NCBI GenBank assembly: GCA_035628915.1
Contig: DASPIW010000059.1
Location: 1 to 64,000, forward strand
Direction: 5' to 3'
Source: JARBUG01 sp035628915
GTDB lineage: Bacteria; Bacillota; Sulfobacillia; Symbiobacteriales; Symbiobacteriaceae
Length of the DNA: 64,000 nucleotides
Shown here piece after piece: positions 17,952 to 25,940 of the stretch (positions are counted from its first letter, which is position 1; every line of letters starts with the position of its first letter). Position numbers and translations under genes: made by a program. The notes under the pieces are model-generated. The model had not been told where the DNA came from, ran no database searches, and saw only the letters and a list, made by a program, of their open reading frames with translations.

Positions 17952-19139
17952 TTAGCGGCCGGAGGGCGCCAGCTTGCGCAGGAATTCCACAGACTTACGG
18001 AACTCCTCGACGACGTAATCGATATCATCCTCGCTGTTCTCCTGCCCGAAGGAGAAGCGGAGCGAGCCCTGGGCAATCTGCCGGGAGCAGCCCATGGCCA
18101 GCAATACGTGCGAAGGCTCCAGCGACCCGGATGTGCAGGCCGAGCCCGACGAGGCTGCAATGCCCGCCATGTCCAGGCGCAGCAGCATCGCCTCGCCTTC
18201 AATGTTTTCGACGGAAACGTTGGCGTTGCCGGGGTGGCGGCGCTGCGGGTGCCGGAACGGGTCGACGCCGTTGAGCCGTACGCCTTCCATGGCCAGCACG
18301 CCCTTGAGGAAGCGGTCCCGCATGCGGGCCGCGTGTTCGGCCCGGGCCTCCCGGTCCTGCAGGGCCAGTTCCGCCGCCTTGCCGAACCCGATGATGCCCG
18401 GCACGTTCTCCGTGCCTGAGCGCATCTTCCGCTCCTGGCCGCCGCCGACCTGCAGCGGCTGGAACCGGAAGCCCTTCTTGACGTACAGGGCGCCGATTCC
18501 CTTCGGCCCGTAAATCTTGTGGCCGGAGATGGTCATCATGTCGACGCCCAGATCCTTCACCTGGATCGGCACCACGCCGGCAGCCTGCACGGCGTCCGTG
18601 TGGAAGACGACGCCCGGGTTCTTCGCCTTGGCGGCGGCGCACAGCCCCTTGATATCCGCAATGGTGCCCACTTCATTATTGACGAACATGATGGTGACCA
18701 GCACGGTGTCGGGCCGGATGGCCGCCACCAGCGCCTCTTCCGTCACCAGGCCCGTCTCGGGCTCCAGCGGCAGCAGGGTCACCTCGAACCCTTCCCGGGC
18801 CAGGGCTTCGGCCTGGTCCAGCACGGCGTGGTGCTCAAAGGGCGTCAGGATCATATGGTTGCCCCGCGCCCGGTTGGCGTACAGAGTGCCCCGCAGGGCC
18901 CAGTTGTCCGCCTCGGTGCCGCCGCTGGTGAAGAAGACTTCCGTGGCGCGGGCGCCAATCAGGTCGGCGACCTGCTGGCGCGCCTCCTCCACCCCCTTGC
19001 GGGCACGGCGCCCAAAGGCGTGAATCGACGACGGGTTGCCAAATTCGTTAACCAGATATTCGTACATCAGCCTGGCGACCTCGGGATGGCACCGGGTCGT
19101 GGCCGAGTGATCGCAATAAACCCTGCGCACGAGTGTCAC
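17952..19139 (-). CDS. iscS: cysteine desulfurase, IscS/NifS family
   Basis: A 395-residue PLP enzyme converting cysteine to alanine and a persulfide for Fe-S clusters and tRNA thiolation. Visible features are the N-terminal DHSATTRCHPEV, the PLP Lys in TISGHKIYGPKGIGALYV, and the active-site Cys in SSGSACTSGS. It lies between the Rrf2 regulator and mnmA, 20 bp from the latter. Neither IscU nor ferredoxin genes follow, so this is the short Firmicute arrangement. Whether it also serves general Fe-S assembly cannot be told from sequence. Confidence 0.95.
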   Translation of the reverse strand: MTLVRRVYCDHSATTRCHPEVARLMYEYLVNEFGNPSSIHAFGRRARKGVEEARQQVADLIGARATEVFFTSGGTEADNWALRGTLYANRARGNHMILTPFEHHAVLDQAEALAREGFEVTLLPLEPETGLVTEEALVAAIRPDTVLVTIMFVNNEVGTIADIKGLCAAAKAKNPGVVFHTDAVQAAGVVPIQVKDLGVDMMTISGHKIYGPKGIGALYVKKGFRFQPLQVGGGQERKMRSGTENVPGIIGFGKAAELALQDREARAEHAARMRDRFLKGVLAMEGVRLNGVDPFRHPQRRHPGNANVSVENIEGEAMLLRLDMAGIAASSGSACTSGSLEPSHVLLAMGCSRQIAQGSLRFSFGQENSEDDIDYVVEEFRKSVEFLRKLAPSGR

Positions 19140-19233
19140 TTCCTCCCCCCGCGGCCGGGGGCCGAGCTAAATCTTCTCGGCGCTTCGCGCCATTTCCGAT
19201 GTCCGTGCGGCATTGCCGCTGCGCGGCGCCGCA

Positions 19234-19680
19234 CTAGATCTGGTAGATCAGGTTATCCTTGGCCTGCTCCGCCCGAGCCTGTTCCGCCAGATCGAACAGC
19301 GTAATCGAATCGATGACGGCCACGATCTGCCGGGTCACTTTCTCCCAAACGCCGTGGACCACGCAGCTGGAAGCGCAGTCGGGCTGTGTCTCGCCTTCCG
19401 TGGAGCAGTCGGAGAACCCAATGGGCCCCTCCAGCACCCGGATGATGTCGCCAATGGTCATCTGGTTGGCGGGACGGGACAGGACGTACCCGCCCTGGGC
19501 GCCCCGGACGCTGGTGATGAGGCCGGCCTTGCGCAGCGGCGCCGCCAGCTGCTCGAGGTAATGCTCTGACAGCCCCTGCCGCTCGGCAATGGCCTTCAGC
19601 GACATCGGCCCCGCTCCCTCATGCAGGGCCAACTCGAACAGGGCCTTCACCCCATACTTACCTTTCGTGGACAGCTTCAT
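19234..19680 (-). CDS. Rrf2-family regulator, probable Fe-S-sensing IscR-like
   Basis: A 148-residue winged-helix repressor. The N-terminal MKLSTKGKYGVKALFELA and YLEQLAAPLRKAGLITSVRG are typical of Rrf2 proteins. A Cys cluster (CSTEGETQPDCASSC, spacing 11 and 4) fits a bound Fe-S cluster, as in IscR, whereas Bacillus CymR lacks these Cys. It heads the Rrf2-iscS-mnmA unit and probably represses it when cluster supply is adequate. A promoter and an inverted repeat lie just upstream. Calling it IscR or CymR is uncertain, so no symbol is given. Confidence 0.9.
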   Translation of the reverse strand: MKLSTKGKYGVKALFELALHEGAGPMSLKAIAERQGLSEHYLEQLAAPLRKAGLITSVRGAQGGYVLSRPANQMTIGDIIRVLEGPIGFSDCSTEGETQPDCASSCVVHGVWEKVTRQIVAVIDSITLFDLAEQARAEQAKDNLIYQI

Positions 19681-19705
19681 CCCCGCACCCTCCCAAATCC
19701 CGAGT

Positions 19706-19720
19706 ATCTCTATCGGAGAT
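19706..19720 (-). promoter_or_regulatory. candidate Rrf2 operator
   Basis: A perfect inverted repeat ATCTC-N5-GAGAT sits just downstream of the predicted start of transcription of the Rrf2-iscS-mnmA unit and 26 bases before the regulator's ATG. Its position suits autorepression. Binding is inference. Confidence 0.4.
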
Positions 19721-19728
19721 TTAAATAC

Positions 19729-19757
19729 AGTCTACTTGCCCGGAAACGGGGTGTCAA
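19729..19757 (-). promoter_or_regulatory. sigma-A promoter of the Rrf2-iscS-mnmA unit
   Basis: On the minus strand a perfect TTGACA (19757-19752), a 17-base spacer and TAGACT (19734-19729). The start should fall near 19722, giving a leader of about 40 bases. Confidence 0.65.
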
Positions 19758-19762
19758 GCGGG

Positions 19763-21889
19763 TTATGGCCGCGGCGCCAGCCTGACGGAGAGGGTGCTGC
19801 GGGCGGGCGCCGTAGTGCCCTTGCGGGGCTCCTGGTCGGCGACGAAGCCGGAGCCGCCCGCCTTGAGCGTCAGGCCGATCTCCAGGGCCAGCCGGTTGGC
19901 TTCGGTCAGAGAGAGCCCGGCAAAGTCGGGCACGTGTACGGTCTCATCGGTGGTCCCGACCGTGACCAGATTCAGCTCGACCACGGTGCCCGCCTTCGCC
20001 GTGCTGCCGGGCTGCAGCGACTGATGGGCCACCCGGTTGCCCGCACCCTTGATGCGGGGCACAAACCCGGCTTCGGCCAGCCGCGCTTCCGCCCAGGGGG
20101 CGGGCATCCAGGTCACGTCGGGCACCACGCCCTGTTGAGCCTGCGCCGGCGGAGCCTGCACGCCGTTGTCCTTCTTGTCCGGGGCCACGCCCAGCGCCCG
20201 CAGGAACTGGGGCATCAGCTCTCCGTAAATCGGAGCCGCCACGATGCCGCCGAAGCCCTGCCCCTTGGGCTCATCAACCATGACGAGCATGGCATACTGC
20301 GGGTTGGAGGCGGGGGCGAAGCCGACGAAGTCGGCAAGCATGCGGTCCTTCATCTTTCCGTTTTCAAACTTTTGCGCCGTGCCGGTCTTGCCGCCGGTGG
20401 TGTAGTTGTTCATACTTGCCCCGCCAGCGGTGCCCAGTTCGATGACGCTGAACATCAGGTCGCGGACTTCTTTGGCCGTCTGCTCCGTAAGGATCTGGCG
20501 CTTTACGGTGGCGGGCGCCGTCCAGAGGACCGTGTTGTCCTCCGGGTCGCGCCGCTCCCGCACCAGGTGCGGCTGGACCAGCTTGCCGCCGTTGGCGATG
20601 GCAGACACCGCCGTGATCATCTGCAGCGGGGTGACTTCCAGGTGCTGGCCGATGTACATGTTCGCCCAGTCGCAGTCCCGCTTCTCCGCAAAGTTCTCCA
20701 GGCCTTTGGAGGCCTCTTCATAGTCGGTGTCAATGCCGGTCTTGTCCATAAAGCCGAACGCCTGCAGATACTTGACGAAGCTGTCGCGGTTGACGCGCTG
20801 GCCCACCTGAATCAGGCCGACGTTGGACGAGCGCTGCAGAAGCTTGTCGATGGTCATGGGCGCCGGGTTGGGCGAGACGTAGCCGTCCCAGTTCATGATG
20901 CGGCAGCCCTGAGAGACCATCAGCTCGCCTTTGTCGATGAACGGCGTGCTCAGCGTGATCGCCTGCTCTTCCAGTGCAGCCGACGTTGTGATGGTCTTGA
21001 AGATGGAGCCCGGCGGCATCGATTCGCCGGTGGTCCAGTTCTTGAGGCGCCCCCAGTCCACGGGGTCACCCCAGGTCTTCCGGTCATTGGGCACGGCCCC
21101 GGGCCGCATGGCCATGACCAAAAGCTCGCCGGTGTGGACATCCATCAGCAGCACCGCCGCCCGCTTGGCATCCTGCTCCTTGATCACCTGGTCGAGCTTG
21201 TCCTCCGCGAGCTTTTGCAGGTTCATGTCGAGGGTGAGCACCAGGTTCTGCCCCCGCTCGGGCTCCATGCGCTCCTGCACGGTCGATTCGATCGGGGTCT
21301 TGCCGCTGGTGAACTCGGCTTTCACATAGCCCGGCTTGCCCGCCAGGAACTGCTCGTAGGAGAGCTCAATGCCCGCCTCGCCCTTGGACCCGTCGGTGGC
21401 CATATAGCCCAGCACCTGGGCCGCCAGGCTCCTGCCCGGGTAGGTGCGCTCGCTCTGGTCGACCAGGGAGATGCCCGGCAGGTTCAGTTCTTCGATCTTC
21501 TGCTTCTGCTCCAGGTTTAGCTTATCTTGAAGCTTGATGTAGCCGTTGCGGGGGTTATCGCGCAGCTTCCCCAGGATCTGATCGGCGCTCTGGCCGATCA
21601 CCGGCGCCAGCTTCCGGGCGACGGGCTCCTCGTCTTTGTCCTGCATGACGAACTGGTCGGCCACCACCAGGTAGTGGGGCACGGACATGGCCAGCACTTT
21701 CAAGTTCCGGTCGAGAATCTCGCCGCGCGGGGTCGTCAGGGTGACGGTCTGCACCCGGATTTTCTCGCTTTCGGCCGCGATCCACTCGGCCTTGACGATC
21801 TGAATCCAGGCCAGACGGCCCGATACCACCAGCAGTACTACCACCACCATCAGGGTCAGGAACCGGAGCCGCCCCTTGCTGATCACCAT
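19763..21889 (-). CDS. penicillin-binding protein 2-type transpeptidase with two PASTA domains (SpoVD/PbpX-like)
   Basis: About 708 residues from ATG 21889, which follows GGAGGG; an in-frame TTG at 21931 adds 14 residues without a better site. Single N-terminal span (LRFLTLMVVVVLLVVSGRLAW) and then a periplasm-side dimerisation domain with TPRGEILDRN. The transpeptidase has Ser295 in PPGSIFK, the SSN triad in QRSSNVG, and KTG in GGKTGTAQKF. Two PASTA repeats follow, starting VVPDVTWMP and VHVPDFAGLS. It crosslinks peptidoglycan in division or in spore cortex; PASTA domains favour a SpoVD/Pbp2x-type role. It is not beside mraW, ftsL or mur genes, so it may be a second copy. Confidence 0.9.
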   Translation of the reverse strand: MVISKGRLRFLTLMVVVVLLVVSGRLAWIQIVKAEWIAAESEKIRVQTVTLTTPRGEILDRNLKVLAMSVPHYLVVADQFVMQDKDEEPVARKLAPVIGQSADQILGKLRDNPRNGYIKLQDKLNLEQKQKIEELNLPGISLVDQSERTYPGRSLAAQVLGYMATDGSKGEAGIELSYEQFLAGKPGYVKAEFTSGKTPIESTVQERMEPERGQNLVLTLDMNLQKLAEDKLDQVIKEQDAKRAAVLLMDVHTGELLVMAMRPGAVPNDRKTWGDPVDWGRLKNWTTGESMPPGSIFKTITTSAALEEQAITLSTPFIDKGELMVSQGCRIMNWDGYVSPNPAPMTIDKLLQRSSNVGLIQVGQRVNRDSFVKYLQAFGFMDKTGIDTDYEEASKGLENFAEKRDCDWANMYIGQHLEVTPLQMITAVSAIANGGKLVQPHLVRERRDPEDNTVLWTAPATVKRQILTEQTAKEVRDLMFSVIELGTAGGASMNNYTTGGKTGTAQKFENGKMKDRMLADFVGFAPASNPQYAMLVMVDEPKGQGFGGIVAAPIYGELMPQFLRALGVAPDKKDNGVQAPPAQAQQGVVPDVTWMPAPWAEARLAEAGFVPRIKGAGNRVAHQSLQPGSTAKAGTVVELNLVTVGTTDETVHVPDFAGLSLTEANRLALEIGLTLKAGGSGFVADQEPRKGTTAPARSTLSVRLAPRP

Positions 21890-21986
21890 TGCCGCTGATC
21901 CCTCCGACGCTCGGACCTTCCTCTTCTTCAAGAATTACACAGCGGCATGGGTAATCCCTGCGACTCTCTCCTCTCCGCTCGGCTCC

Positions 21987-22616
21987 CTACATATTCCAAC
22001 CGAGCTGCCGGAAGAGATGGCCGGTCAGCCCGTCGAACCGCTGGGCCTGGGCGGCTATCCAGCGCCCGTTCTGCAGTTCAGGGACGTCCATGTAGCCTTC
22101 CCGCGCCTTGAAGCTGAGGAACAGCTCCCGATCCTCGGTGTCGGCGACGTGAAAGGAGAAGCCGGTGGTGGCGTTGCCCCAGTCCCAGGTCACGCTGAAG
22201 CGCCGGTCAAGGACCGGGTCGGCGCTTTGCAGGTGAAGCTGGGGAAAGGCCCGGGCCACCATGTCGAGCCGGCGCCCCGGGCCGAGGCGTACCGCCATGG
22301 TGAGGCCCATCTCGACGGAGGTCAGCCGGAAAGCGCCCGCTTCGTCCAGCAGAATCGCCGCCGCGACGTGGGTCTGCAGTTCCGTCGGGGCCCCGCTGAT
22401 CTCCAGGCCGCTGCCGTCGAGCCGGATCAGCAGCCGCTCGTGGGTGGTGCCGCGGAACTCGGCCTCGCCGTCCATAACTTCGGTCTCCAGGGCTTCCGTG
22501 AGCCCCGCGGCCAGGAGGCGGGCACGCGCGCTGTCCGCCACCTGGCGGATGCGGTCGCCCAGGGCGAAGAGTTCCTCGAATTCTATGTACAGGCTCTGTT
22601 CGATCTCCGGCTGCAT
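21987..22616 (-). CDS. hypothetical protein, 209 residues
   Basis: I do not recognise this protein. It is acidic, soluble-looking and without membrane segments. The N-terminus (SLYIEFEELFALGDRIRQVADSAR) is helical; later stretches such as RRFSVTWDWGNATTGFSFHV and RELFLSFKAREGYMDVPEL look beta-rich. ATG start follows AAAGGAGGCG at a good distance. It is the gene immediately upstream of the PASTA transpeptidase on the same strand, about 97 bp away, but a functional link is not shown. Confidence 0.65.
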   Translation of the reverse strand: MQPEIEQSLYIEFEELFALGDRIRQVADSARARLLAAGLTEALETEVMDGEAEFRGTTHERLLIRLDGSGLEISGAPTELQTHVAAAILLDEAGAFRLTSVEMGLTMAVRLGPGRRLDMVARAFPQLHLQSADPVLDRRFSVTWDWGNATTGFSFHVADTEDRELFLSFKAREGYMDVPELQNGRWIAAQAQRFDGLTGHLFRQLGWNM

Positions 22617-22726
22617 ATGGGCGCCTCCTTTATACGTCTAGTCTAGCCGTTTGCCGAACCTTGTAAAGCCCGCAGGAGTTCGCCACTGCTTCATCTAAAT
22701 GTTCAGATAGGAAAGGGGGATGGCCG

Positions 22727-23167
22727 ATGAGAAGAGCATTGCTTGCGACTGATGCGTCGGATGCCAGCCTGCGGGCGGCGCGGGTACTCGGCAACATGGC
22801 CCGGCTCGATCCCGATCTGGATGTGCTGGTGCTGCATGTGGTACCCCTGCCCGACACGCTGACGCCCGCGGCGGCGGTCGGCGCCCCGCTGACGCTGGGC
22901 GATAACCTGGAGGAGTATCTGGACAAGCGGCTGAGCGATGTATTGGATCGGACGCTGCAGGCGCTCTGCCTGCCGGCCGACCGGGTGCGGATGCACCACG
23001 ACGTCGGACTGGCGGCGGAGACGATTCTGCTGGAAGCGGAGAAAAACAGCTGTGATCTGATCGTGATGGGGCGGCGGGGCCGGTCGACGCTGCGGGAACT
23101 GCTGATGGGCAGCGTGAGTCAGGCGGTGCTGCACCGGTCCAAGGTGCCGGTACTGATCGTGCCATAG
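22727..23167 (+). CDS. universal stress protein, UspA family
   Basis: A 146-residue UspA fold protein: N-terminal RRALLATDASDASLRAARV, and C-terminal ATP-binding signature GRRGRSTLRELLMGSVS followed by VLHRSKVPVLIVP. The GxxG-x9-GS pattern indicates the ATP-binding MJ0577 subclass. Cytosolic, role in stress adaptation not specific. It stands alone with a GGGGATGG site before the ATG and a terminator after the stop. Confidence 0.93.
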   Translation: MRRALLATDASDASLRAARVLGNMARLDPDLDVLVLHVVPLPDTLTPAAAVGAPLTLGDNLEEYLDKRLSDVLDRTLQALCLPADRVRMHHDVGLAAETILLEAEKNSCDLIVMGRRGRSTLRELLMGSVSQAVLHRSKVPVLIVP

Positions 23168-23180
23168 GTATGCGAGGCGT

Positions 23181-23207
23181 GCGGTTGCCGGTGCTACCGG
23201 CAACCGC
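23181..23207 (+). terminator. terminator of the UspA gene
   Basis: GCGGTTGCCGG (23181-23191) pairs perfectly with CCGGCAACCGC (23197-23207) and is followed by TATTCTTT. Confidence 0.75.
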
Positions 23208-23502
23208 TATTCTTTGGTCGGCGTCGTCCGCCGGTTTTTGAGGGGCAGGGCCTGTCCTGGAGCTCAAAAACCAACGGAGGCCAGTGTTGGCGCCCGCAAA
23301 CGCACCAAACTCCAGTCCTCTGCCGGGATTTGCGCGTCCTGGGTGAGTCCGGGAACTCAAATTGCGACAGAGCAACCAAGCCTGATGGGACCCGGCCCCT
23401 TCATTCTGGGGGACGATGCCCGTATCGGCCCCCCGTACCTGTCCCCCTGCCCCCGAGCGCAGTACCATGGGGCCAGGAATCTACAGAAAGGGGGCGCCCG
23501 GC

Positions 23503-24108
23503 TTGTCATTCGTGACCTCCGCGATCCGTGCAGCCATGCAGGCCCTGTCCCACCTCACCGGCAGTTACGGCTGGACCATCCTCTTGCTCACGCTTGCCGT
23601 CCGCCTCCTGCTCCTCCCCTTCGCGTTCTGGCAGCAACGATCGGCGAAAGCCACAGCCGCACTGCAGGCCGCCGCTCAGGAGATTCGGAAACGGTACGAC
23701 GGCGACGAAGCGCAGCGGAAGCTGCAAGAACTGTACGGCCGCTCGGGCTGGTCTCTGGCAGCCGGCTGCCTGCCGGCGCTGCTGCAATGGCCCGTATTCG
23801 TAGCGATGTACAGTGCCCTGAGCACCTTTCCGTTCGCAGCCCCGTCCGCGTTCTTATGGCTGGAGAACCTGGCGGCGCCCGATCCCTATTTCATCCTGCC
23901 GATTATGGCGGTGGTGACGTCGATCTGGCAGACATGGGCCAGCGTGCCGCAGCAGCAGCGGCTGACGCTGATGCTCCTGCCCGTGCTGTTCGGCTTCTTC
24001 ATGATCAAGGCGTCGGCGGCTCTCGCCCTCTATTGGGTAGGCAGCAACATTATCAGCCTGCTTCAGTCTTATCTGATGAACCGGCGGGGCGCCGCGGCCA
24101 GCGTGTGA
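23503..24108 (+). CDS. short YidC/Oxa1/SpoIIIJ-family membrane insertase
   Basis: About 201 residues from TTG 23503, preceded by AAAGGGGGCG; the open frame extends to 23416 but the extra residues are Pro/Arg-rich and non-conserved. Helices: YGWTILLLTLAVRLLLLPF (with the conserved groove Arg), the coiled cytosolic hairpin (QRSAKATAALQAAAQEIRK), CLPALLQWPVFVAMYSAL, ILPIMAVVTSIWQTWASV, and two more near the C-terminus. There is no clear lipobox signal, unlike the main SpoIIIJ, and it is not beside rpmH/rnpA, so it is probably a second YidC. It inserts small membrane proteins, alone or with SecYEG. Confidence 0.85.
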   Translation: MSFVTSAIRAAMQALSHLTGSYGWTILLLTLAVRLLLLPFAFWQQRSAKATAALQAAAQEIRKRYDGDEAQRKLQELYGRSGWSLAAGCLPALLQWPVFVAMYSALSTFPFAAPSAFLWLENLAAPDPYFILPIMAVVTSIWQTWASVPQQQRLTLMLLPVLFGFFMIKASAALALYWVGSNIISLLQSYLMNRRGAAASV

Positions 24109-24194
24109 CCAAAAATTCTGCATCCCGCAAGGTAGGTTCGTTCCCTATGGCGAATGGTCTATACCAGTAACCATTGCCTGAGGAGGCGACTCAC

Positions 24195-25775
24195 GTGTTT
24201 GATCTGATCCTGCGCGGCGGACGCATCATCGATGGCACTGGGGCAGCCTGGTGCCGCGGCGACGTCGGTATCGAAGGGGATCGCATCGCGGCCATGGGCA
24301 ACCTGAAGGACAGCCAGGCCGCCCGTGTAATTGACGTGCAGGGCGCCGCCGTGGCGCCGGGCTTTATCGACATCCACACCCACTCCGATATTTCGCTGAT
24401 GGTCAATCCCCGCGGCGAGTCGAAGATTCGCCAGGGCATCACCACGGAAGTCGTCGGCAACTGCGGGGCCTCCTTTGCGCCGCTTTCCAGCCGAGGCATC
24501 GAGTGGGTGGCGGACGATTTGCGCGAGGGCGAGATGGAACTGACCTGGCGCACGATGAAGGAGTACCTCGACCAGGTGGATGCCGCAAAGCCGTCCCACA
24601 ATATCGCAGGGCTGATCGGTCTCGGATTGATTCGCCGCAACGTGGTGGGCGCCGATGACCGCCCGGCCACCCCGCAAGAGATGGAGGGCATGCGCGCCGA
24701 GATCGCGCGGGCCATGGAAGAGGGTGCGTTCGGCATCTCCAGCGGACTCATATACGCACCGGGCTCCTTCGCTGACACGGACGAGTTGGTGGAGATGGCG
24801 AAAGTGGCAGCCCGCTACGGCGGCATTTACGCCACCCACATGCGCTACGAATCAGATCGGGTGATCGAGGGCGTGGCGGAGGCCATCGCCATCGGGGAGC
24901 GGTCGGGCGCCTCAGTACAGATCTCGCACCACAAGGCAGTGGGACCGGACAACTGGGGTAAGGTGCGGCAGACCATGGCTATGATCGAAGAGGCCCGGCG
25001 GCGGGGCGTGGACGTGACTGTCGATCAGTACCCGTACACGGCCTCGGCCACCGGGCTGTCATCCACGGCGCCCAACTGGGCCCACGACGGGGGTACGGAA
25101 GCGCTGCTGGCCCGCCTGCGCGACCCGGCGGCGCGGGCGCGCATCCGGAAAGAGGCTGAGGAGCATTGCCTGCGGGTGCGCAAGGGCTGGGACAAGGTCT
25201 ACATCTCCTGGGCGGGCGTGCCGGAACTGGCCCATATCGAGGGGAAGAACCTGGAGGAGATCGGGGCGATCATGGGCATGGCCCCGGTCGATGCCGCCCT
25301 GGAGATCATCCTGGCCTCCAAATCGACGGCCTCGATGATCGCCTTCGGTATGTGCGAGGAGGACATCCGCTTTGTCATGCAGCATCCCCTGACCATGACG
25401 GGTAGCGATGCCGAGGCCAAAGCCCCCTACGGCGTCCTGGGCAAGGGGAAGCCCCATCCCCGTGCGTACGGCACCTTCCCCCGGGTACTGGGCCGCTACG
25501 TGCGGGAGCAGGGCGTAATGCCGCTGGAAGAAGCCATTCGGAAGATGACCTCGCTGCCGGCCCGCAAGCTGGGGCTCTGGGACCGGGGCGTCCTGCGGCC
25601 GGGCATGAAGGCGGATATTACCGTCTTCCACCCCGAGACCGTCATCGATCAGGCGACGTTCACCGAACCGCACCAGTTCCCCGTGGGGATTCCCTGGGTC
25701 ATTGTGGGCGGCGTGCCGGTGATCGATCAGGGCGAGCACACCGGGGCGGGGCCGGGGCGTGCGCTGCGGCATTAG
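24195..25775 (+). CDS. N-acyl-D-amino-acid deacylase family amidohydrolase
   Basis: A 526-residue amidohydrolase-superfamily enzyme hydrolysing N-acyl-D-amino acids. GTG 24195 follows GAGGAGG; the upstream TTG at 24174 lies before the site and is rejected. Metal ligands are visible: GFIDIHTHSD, the Cys ligand in GNCGAS, His in ATHMRYES, and HHKAVG. The C-terminal LPARKLGLWDRGVLRPGMKADITVF is the family's beta-sandwich return. No signal peptide, so cytosolic. It stands alone; peptide transport genes are not adjacent. The exact D-amino acid preference is unknown. Confidence 0.9.
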   Translation: MFDLILRGGRIIDGTGAAWCRGDVGIEGDRIAAMGNLKDSQAARVIDVQGAAVAPGFIDIHTHSDISLMVNPRGESKIRQGITTEVVGNCGASFAPLSSRGIEWVADDLREGEMELTWRTMKEYLDQVDAAKPSHNIAGLIGLGLIRRNVVGADDRPATPQEMEGMRAEIARAMEEGAFGISSGLIYAPGSFADTDELVEMAKVAARYGGIYATHMRYESDRVIEGVAEAIAIGERSGASVQISHHKAVGPDNWGKVRQTMAMIEEARRRGVDVTVDQYPYTASATGLSSTAPNWAHDGGTEALLARLRDPAARARIRKEAEEHCLRVRKGWDKVYISWAGVPELAHIEGKNLEEIGAIMGMAPVDAALEIILASKSTASMIAFGMCEEDIRFVMQHPLTMTGSDAEAKAPYGVLGKGKPHPRAYGTFPRVLGRYVREQGVMPLEEAIRKMTSLPARKLGLWDRGVLRPGMKADITVFHPETVIDQATFTEPHQFPVGIPWVIVGGVPVIDQGEHTGAGPGRALRH

Positions 25776-25904
25776 CCGAATCCGGCTCCGCCATGCGACT
25801 GCCGCTCGACTCATCCCCGCCTCACTGCAGCCTGCAGTAAGCCTTCGTCCCCACGCCGTAAGCCCATGGTAAGCACACCAGCGCCCCGTCAAAACCTGAC
25901 ATGC

Positions 25905-25931
25905 AAAACGACCCCCGGGCTCCGGGGGTCG
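25905..25931 (-). terminator. terminator of the winged-helix/nuclease-like gene
   Basis: CGACCCCCGG and CCGGGGGTCG (25909-25931) form a strong stem with a short loop. On the minus strand it is followed by TTTTGC, ten bases after the stop at 25941. Confidence 0.8.
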
Positions 25932-25940
25932 CTGCCTGCT

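Noticed and set aside
19589..21520. A 643-codon plus-strand open frame opposite the PASTA transpeptidase
   Set aside because: Antisense shadow; the sense strand carries all transpeptidase and PASTA motifs.
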